Assembly (NCBI GenBank): GCA_002989075.1
Contig: PSQN01000003.1
Location: 1,740,340 to 1,804,339, forward strand
Direction of reading: 5' to 3'
DNA: 64,000 nt
Source of the DNA: Arthonia radiata
Lineage: Eukaryota > Ascomycota > Arthoniomycetes > Arthoniales > Arthoniaceae
Both the position numbers and the translations under genes were made by a program. The number at the start of each line of letters is the position of its first letter. Within the stretch, counting starts at the first letter, position 1. The notes below the pieces were generated by a model. The model was not told the DNA's origin, did no database searches, and saw only the letters and a program-made list of their open reading frames with translations. Below, piece after piece: positions 59,882-64,000 of the stretch.

Positions 59882-60736
59882 ATGATGGCTTTGATTGAAG
59901 AGATACAGCCAGAAATCCTACAGACCCCTGGCCCTACAGCTAACACGCCCAACTCACATTTGCCCGTTGTAATATATCGTGCTGTACCCGCTGTATTGCA
60001 ATCGAGTCGTTCACATCAGCAGCCAGCCATCGATCTAGCGAATGAAAATGGGTGGTACCATGGCGGGACCTTTAAAACGTAGGCAGCCTGCGTTTGCACC
60101 AAGCATCCCCCAGTCCTTTGCGATGTCGAGCCTGCAAATGTGCTTTGCATAGGCTCGAGATCCGTACGTCTCTCTTCCGCTGACGCTGTCGTAGGTACTG
60201 GGCTCCACATTATCACACCGTGACGCATGAGGCCTACGCCGTGATATCGGGCTCCTCGACGTATCGACTTGGTGTTGGCCCGTTAGACAACAAGGACCAT
60301 GGTATCACGACGACCTTGCGGAAGGGCGATATAGCCATACAGCCAGCTGGTGTTGCGCATGCCAACTTGGATGAAGAAGGTGCGTGACCCGACATCCATT
60401 CCATTCCTCCGACGAGCAGGAGCACACCTTGCCCAAGGCTACTGTCAGTGCCAGGGACGCAGCCATTAGCATGCACATCTAGCTGATATGTCAGGCGACT
60501 ATGAGTACATGGGCTTTTATCCCAAAGGCAGCCCCAAATACGACAACAACTTTTGCAAAGATTCTTTCACTGAGACAGAGCGGAAGTTGGCCGCTGCTCG
60601 TGCTGTCCCAATTCCTACCTCTGATCCGGTAAGTGGGGAGAATGGACCGCTTGTTCAGCTGTGGCGTTCGATGGACGAGACATATAAACGGGATGTTTTA
60701 AGAGTGCAAGAAGCTGCGCGGACCTTGTGTGGTTAA
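59882..60736 (+). CDS. Small cupin-domain protein
   Basis: The model is join(59882..60078, 60195..60379, 60495..60736), 207 aa, with introns of 116 and 115 bp. Splicing links FKT to YWAPHYHTVTHEAY: His71, His73 and His77/Glu78 form a cupin metal site, and a third His lies in PAGVAHANLDEEG. GDIAIQPAGVAH is the second cupin motif. The second join gives DEEGDYEYMGFYP. Such single-cupin proteins with a YHTVTHE core occur widely in fungi and bacteria, and some are dioxygenases or isomerases; the substrate here is unknown. The GTAAGT at 60,629 is not used as a donor because the reading frame after it (GPLVQLWRSM) continues the family pattern. Confidence 0.85.
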
Positions 60737-61066
60737 GGTCCAGATAGGTATCATCGCATGAAATTGTCTGTGCAGCATCGTTACCGTCAAGTACAGCCAA
60801 GATTGCACTCTCAGACAACTCTTACGCTGGGGAAGGGTGGGCTTTCCTGTTTCGGCGACTTCCAAGGATTCGGCCCCATTGGGAACAGTAGTAGACGGCT
60901 GCCTGCTGCAAACATCCTTCTTGCATCTTCGACTTCTCGCTGCAAATCCTACGCTCTCTCAGTCAAGATGTACCTTCCATCGCTTGCAGTTCTGCTACAT
61001 TGGTGTCAGCTCAGTATCTCCTTCTACAATCTCTACCTGCAAAACGCATGGCCGTTTGGTAACCTC
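60737..61066. other. Upstream region of SIMPL-like gene
   Basis: About 330 bp. The SIMPL frame is open through it back to 60,758, but the translation there is not protein-like. I see no other feature. Confidence 0.4.
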
Positions 61067-61828
61067 ATGAGTGCTCCTGACGCGGGTCTTGCGCCGACGA
61101 AACTGCATATATCCAGCTCATATCAACTGCAAATGCCCGCAGATCGAGCTGAAATATCCATCACGACCTTCGCCGAGGGTTCCGACCAAGACCGAGTCGC
61201 TGATGACATCAAAGCGTATCAGGATGAGATGATGGAGTTGCTACGCCCTCTCACGCAACCACCATCTCCAGCATCTTCCGTTGTCAATGCTACTCAGACA
61301 CTGCTCTCACCCGATCTGGAACCAGCCATTGTCAGTTTGGGCGTCAACACGTTCAAAGCTGCCAGCCACCGCCGAAGGCAAACGATTTTCGGCGAGAAAC
61401 CAATCTACGAGGCAAGTGTCGACATCGATGCTGAGTTTGCTGATATGGACGCCATGGGTCACGTCATTGGAAAGCTTCTGAGAAAGCCAACTGCAAAGCT
61501 CAACTCGCTCAAGTGGAAGCTGAAGGATGCGTCGAGGCAAGAAGCTCTCGCTAAGTGCCAGCAGGCCGCAGCCAAAATCCTGAAAAGCAAAGCCATGGAC
61601 TTTGCTGGACCTCTCGGGCTAGACGTTGTCCGCGCGGTGTCCATATCTGAGCGTACCCAAGGACGGAAGGACGAGATGATGCTAATGAGCGCCGCTGACG
61701 AACTCCCTTCCCACGATGAGCTTGATTTCAGAATGAGCTCGGTTCCAGACCGTCAGGGAGCGATGCAGTTTGAGCCGAGGAGGTTGACGTTCGAAGTCGA
61801 GCTGGAGGGCGAGTTTCAGGCATGGTAA
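61067..61828 (+). CDS. SIMPL (DUF541)-like domain protein
   Basis: The gene encodes 253 aa from the ATG at 61,067. The start LHISSSYQLQMPADRAEISI and the helix DQDRVADDIKAYQDEMMELL fit the SIMPL/DUF541 pattern (Y-x-V-x-P-D-x-A-x-I with following paired helices), also seen in bacterial YggE and animal IRAK1BP1. The second half shows YEASVDIDAEFADMDAMGHV and a DASRQEALAKCQQAAAKILK helix, the typical "A-x-ArxkAe-x-LA" region. I see no signal peptide from this start. A longer upstream extension of the same frame exists but looks non-coding. The exact biochemical role of the family is unknown; assignment is by motif only. Confidence 0.75.
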   Translation: MSAPDAGLAPTKLHISSSYQLQMPADRAEISITTFAEGSDQDRVADDIKAYQDEMMELLRPLTQPPSPASSVVNATQTLLSPDLEPAIVSLGVNTFKAASHRRRQTIFGEKPIYEASVDIDAEFADMDAMGHVIGKLLRKPTAKLNSLKWKLKDASRQEALAKCQQAAAKILKSKAMDFAGPLGLDVVRAVSISERTQGRKDEMMLMSAADELPSHDELDFRMSSVPDRQGAMQFEPRRLTFEVELEGEFQAW

Positions 61829-61881
61829 AGGTACGAGAGACGACCACGACACGTACGGACAGCAGTACAAGGTGTTTGTTT

Positions 61882-62694
61882 CTACTTGGTCTCTCTCATA
61901 GCTTCTGCCAGATCACCTAGAGTAGGAGCGACCCATCCGTAAGCCCACTTGCCATCTTGCAAGCCATTTTCAGCCTCCTCTCTCATCTCACACGCGCTGT
62001 CCGGACGCTCGATCCAGATACTTTGCAAGCCGACCTTCTTCGCAGGCTCATGATCCGCAAGCAGCCCATGCGCAACATGCAGGATATCTTCTTTACGCAC
62101 GCCAAACATACTCTCGGACTTGCTGAAGAGGTACTCGAAGTTGCGCAGGTCAGGCTTGTAGCTACCAATATCCTGCGCTGTGAAGACGGCATCGAACTCG
62201 AAGGACTCTAGCGCGCCCTCCTTGGTCGTCTCGAACAGCGCATTCGTGATGTTAGATACAGGCACGAGTTTCACGCCCATTGCGCGCAGCTGCTTCAGAG
62301 CAGGGACGGTGTCGGGAAAGGCCTTCCATTCCCTGACGCTGTCACCGAACGCGGCGGCACGAGCATCCAAGTCTTTTTCGCTGACTTGGTCAGTGCCGAG
62401 GGACAGCTCGCGCCGCGTGAGGAGCTTGAGTGACTGCGCGAGGATCTCGTTGTATGGCGTCTTGGGCTGGGTATCTTTGAGCACCTGCTCTACGTCGTCC
62501 CAGGCGCGGTAGAGCTTCGCGTTATCTGTCTTGAGCGGATGAGAGGAGCGTAGCAGGTCCTGCAAGAAAGCGAGATGCTTCAGGGTGCCGCTCTCGCAGT
62601 CGACGAGCGTGCCGTAGATGTCGAACGAGACGAGCTTGTAGGAGCTCAAGGGCTTGCGTGGGACGCATGGACTATTGATTTCGGTGACGGTCAT
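61882..62694 (-). CDS. HAD-superfamily hydrolase, haloacid dehalogenase-like
   Basis: A single-exon gene of 270 aa. Motif I is VSFDIYGTLVD with the nucleophile Asp, motif II is PVSNITN, motif III is the Lys in GSYKPDLRNF, and motif IV lies in ILHVAHGLLADHEPAKK. The DIYGTLVD form and order match the L-2-haloacid dehalogenase (type II) group found in many fungi. It may act on haloacids or on phosphate esters; substrate is not shown by the sequence. Its stop is 50 bp from the convergent SIMPL-like gene's stop, so their 3' ends nearly touch. Confidence 0.92.
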   Translation of the reverse strand: MTVTEINSPCVPRKPLSSYKLVSFDIYGTLVDCESGTLKHLAFLQDLLRSSHPLKTDNAKLYRAWDDVEQVLKDTQPKTPYNEILAQSLKLLTRRELSLGTDQVSEKDLDARAAAFGDSVREWKAFPDTVPALKQLRAMGVKLVPVSNITNALFETTKEGALESFEFDAVFTAQDIGSYKPDLRNFEYLFSKSESMFGVRKEDILHVAHGLLADHEPAKKVGLQSIWIERPDSACEMREEAENGLQDGKWAYGWVAPTLGDLAEAMRETK

Positions 62695-63378
62695 GTCGAG
62701 CCGGCTCTACGATAGCGTCTTGGTTGGAGTGATACGTACGCTCAATGCAAGGTCTACAGACTCTTATGATCGATGCACGCTGCGAGCTTAGTTTATGTAC
62801 TCTGTTACTTGAGTCCGAAGGTCAGTCCGACACGGGTGCTTGCGTGATGGCCCCGCGTCGGGCAAGATGAGGACCTTGATGACCTGAAAGCAGACGCTCG
62901 CCTCGTAAACAGCTTCGGAGCTGGACTTGAACACTTTTCATCTTCAATTGCCTTCAAGGAGTGGCAGACGCCTCATGTTCAGCGTTCATGTTGGAAAACA
63001 ACGAGATGGGTAATAAACGGGGAAATGACGGGATTCCATCGATCGGCTCCTCGGCCCACCTGCACCTGCACCAACAGCCTAGGTAGGTAGATCCATAGTA
63101 CAGGTAGCTCTTTCCTTCACAGCTTCTGCTTTACTCTGTATTTCATTTCTTTGAGAATTCTCCCGTCTGTGCACCAGCAGCCCTTACAGAAGGAGTCAAA
63201 AGACTGAGTTGCGGCCAGGTTAGTGTCACCATAGCTCTTGACATAGGAGGCCATCAAACCGACCAGAGGTCCTTGTCGTCTTGTCAGATCCGAACCGAAT
63301 TGAGCCTTGCTCGCCAGACAGACAGATCACATCATTGTTGCTCCTTTCTGCACCTCATCACCAAGCAAACAACTGCCC
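62695..63378. other. Divergent spacer between HAD and MBL genes
   Basis: About 680 bp of promoter sequence. I see no gene or repeat. Confidence 0.45.
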
Positions 63379-64000
63379 ATGGGGTCACAATTTTTGGCAA
63401 AGCCAAAGGTGCCGCCAGACCCGTCCGGTGGCATACCTCGTTCTTCTGCCACGGTAGACGTCCGAGTGATTGACAGCACCACTGACATCAACATACCCAC
63501 TAATGTCCTTTTCGACAATGAGATCAAAGGTCACAGCAACCTGCACATTCCGTCGCACTCGTTCCTCATCTCGCACGATGAAAGACACATATTGTTCGAC
63601 TTGGGAGCACGCAAGGATCTCGAGAACTTGGCTCCCAAGGTCCGAGATAGAGCTCTGAAGTGGGCCAAGGTAGAGAAGAACGTCGCTCAGATTCTAGACG
63701 AGGGCAGCCTCGGCGTCAAGGCCCGTGACATTGAGGCAGTCATCTTGAGCCACCATCATTGGGATCACATAGGCGCCATGACAACATTCCCCAAATCCAC
63801 GCAGCTCGTTGCAGGCCCCGGGTTTCGTGAGGCTGTCTTACCTGGCTATCCGACCAATGCTGATTCGCCCATGCTTGAGGCTGACTTAGAAGGCCGCACT
63901 TTCCGAGAGATCGACATACGCGCTGAAGGGAAAGGCTTGGTCATCGTGCGTTGTGATGCCTTCGATTTCTTCGGCGACGGCAGCTTCTACCTACTCAGCA
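63379..64000 (+). CDS. Metallo-beta-lactamase-fold hydrolase, cut by right edge
   Basis: The frame opens at ATG 63,379 (MGSQFLAKPK) and runs uninterrupted past the window end, so at least 207 aa. The Zn-binding HxHxDH motif is at residues 125-130 (HHHWDH, in the context ILSHHHWDHIGAM). Preceding features fit the MBL fold: VRVIDSTTDIN, FLISHDERHILFDLGARKD and DIEAVILSHHH. A following GPGFREAVLPGYP stretch resembles fungal/bacterial lactonase-like members. The downstream ligands lie outside. It could be a lactonase or another hydrolase; the sequence alone does not decide. Confidence 0.88.
   Translation, partial: MGSQFLAKPKVPPDPSGGIPRSSATVDVRVIDSTTDINIPTNVLFDNEIKGHSNLHIPSHSFLISHDERHILFDLGARKDLENLAPKVRDRALKWAKVEKNVAQILDEGSLGVKARDIEAVILSHHHWDHIGAMTTFPKSTQLVAGPGFREAVLPGYPTNADSPMLEADLEGRTFREIDIRAEGKGLVIVRCDAFDFFGDGSFYLLS

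Noticed and set aside
24862-63900. A secondary-metabolite or other functional gene cluster
   Set aside because: Genes are unrelated housekeeping and single-enzyme functions on mixed strands, with no core synthase, transporter and regulator set.

Overview
The window looks like a piece of nuclear chromosome from a filamentous ascomycete, most likely a Dothideomycete. The reasons are short GT-AG introns (mostly 48-68 bp) with CTAAC/CTGAC branch sites, a fungal housekeeping gene set (PMR1-type Ca2+ pump, kleisin, MCM2, profilin, cytochrome-b5-fused sphingolipid desaturase, Mcp1), and a long A+T-rich block almost without CA and TG dinucleotides, the scar expected from repeat-induced point mutation (RIP).

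Bases 1 to about 24,400 are this RIP-scarred, gene-free block. It holds the right-hand part of one Gypsy-type LTR element (1-6643), a full-length but decayed second Gypsy-type element with both LTRs and a 5-bp target duplication (10,349-17,583), a tandem array of small hairpins, a long ACT microsatellite, and three copies of a roughly 500-bp repeat flanked by TTAA, one of which sits inside another. No host gene is visible there. From about 24,400 to 24,860 the composition returns to normal.

From 24,862 to the right edge the DNA is gene-dense. In order: PMR1 (-), RAD21/SCC1 (+), a hydrolase-like membrane protein (-), five tandem genes of one unrecognised protein family (+, 34.4-39.1 kb), MCM2 (-), a UBR7/Mlo2-like protein (+), a phosphoribomutase-like enzyme (+), a short-chain dehydrogenase (-), a delta-8 sphingolipid desaturase (+), an unrecognised possibly myristoylated protein (+), MCP1 (+), a GPR89-type membrane protein (-), profilin (-), an RNPS1-like splicing factor (-), a cupin (+), a SIMPL-domain-like protein (+), a HAD hydrolase (-), and a metallo-beta-lactamase-fold protein that runs off the right edge (+). 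Many gene models needed introns worked out by hand; the joins are given in the entries.

The genes do not form a metabolic cluster. The most unusual host locus is the five-gene tandem family between the hydrolase gene and MCM2: small, mostly intronless, strongly diverged paralogues that share a two-block pattern and match no domain I recognise. The TTAA repeat family is the most unusual feature of the repeat block.
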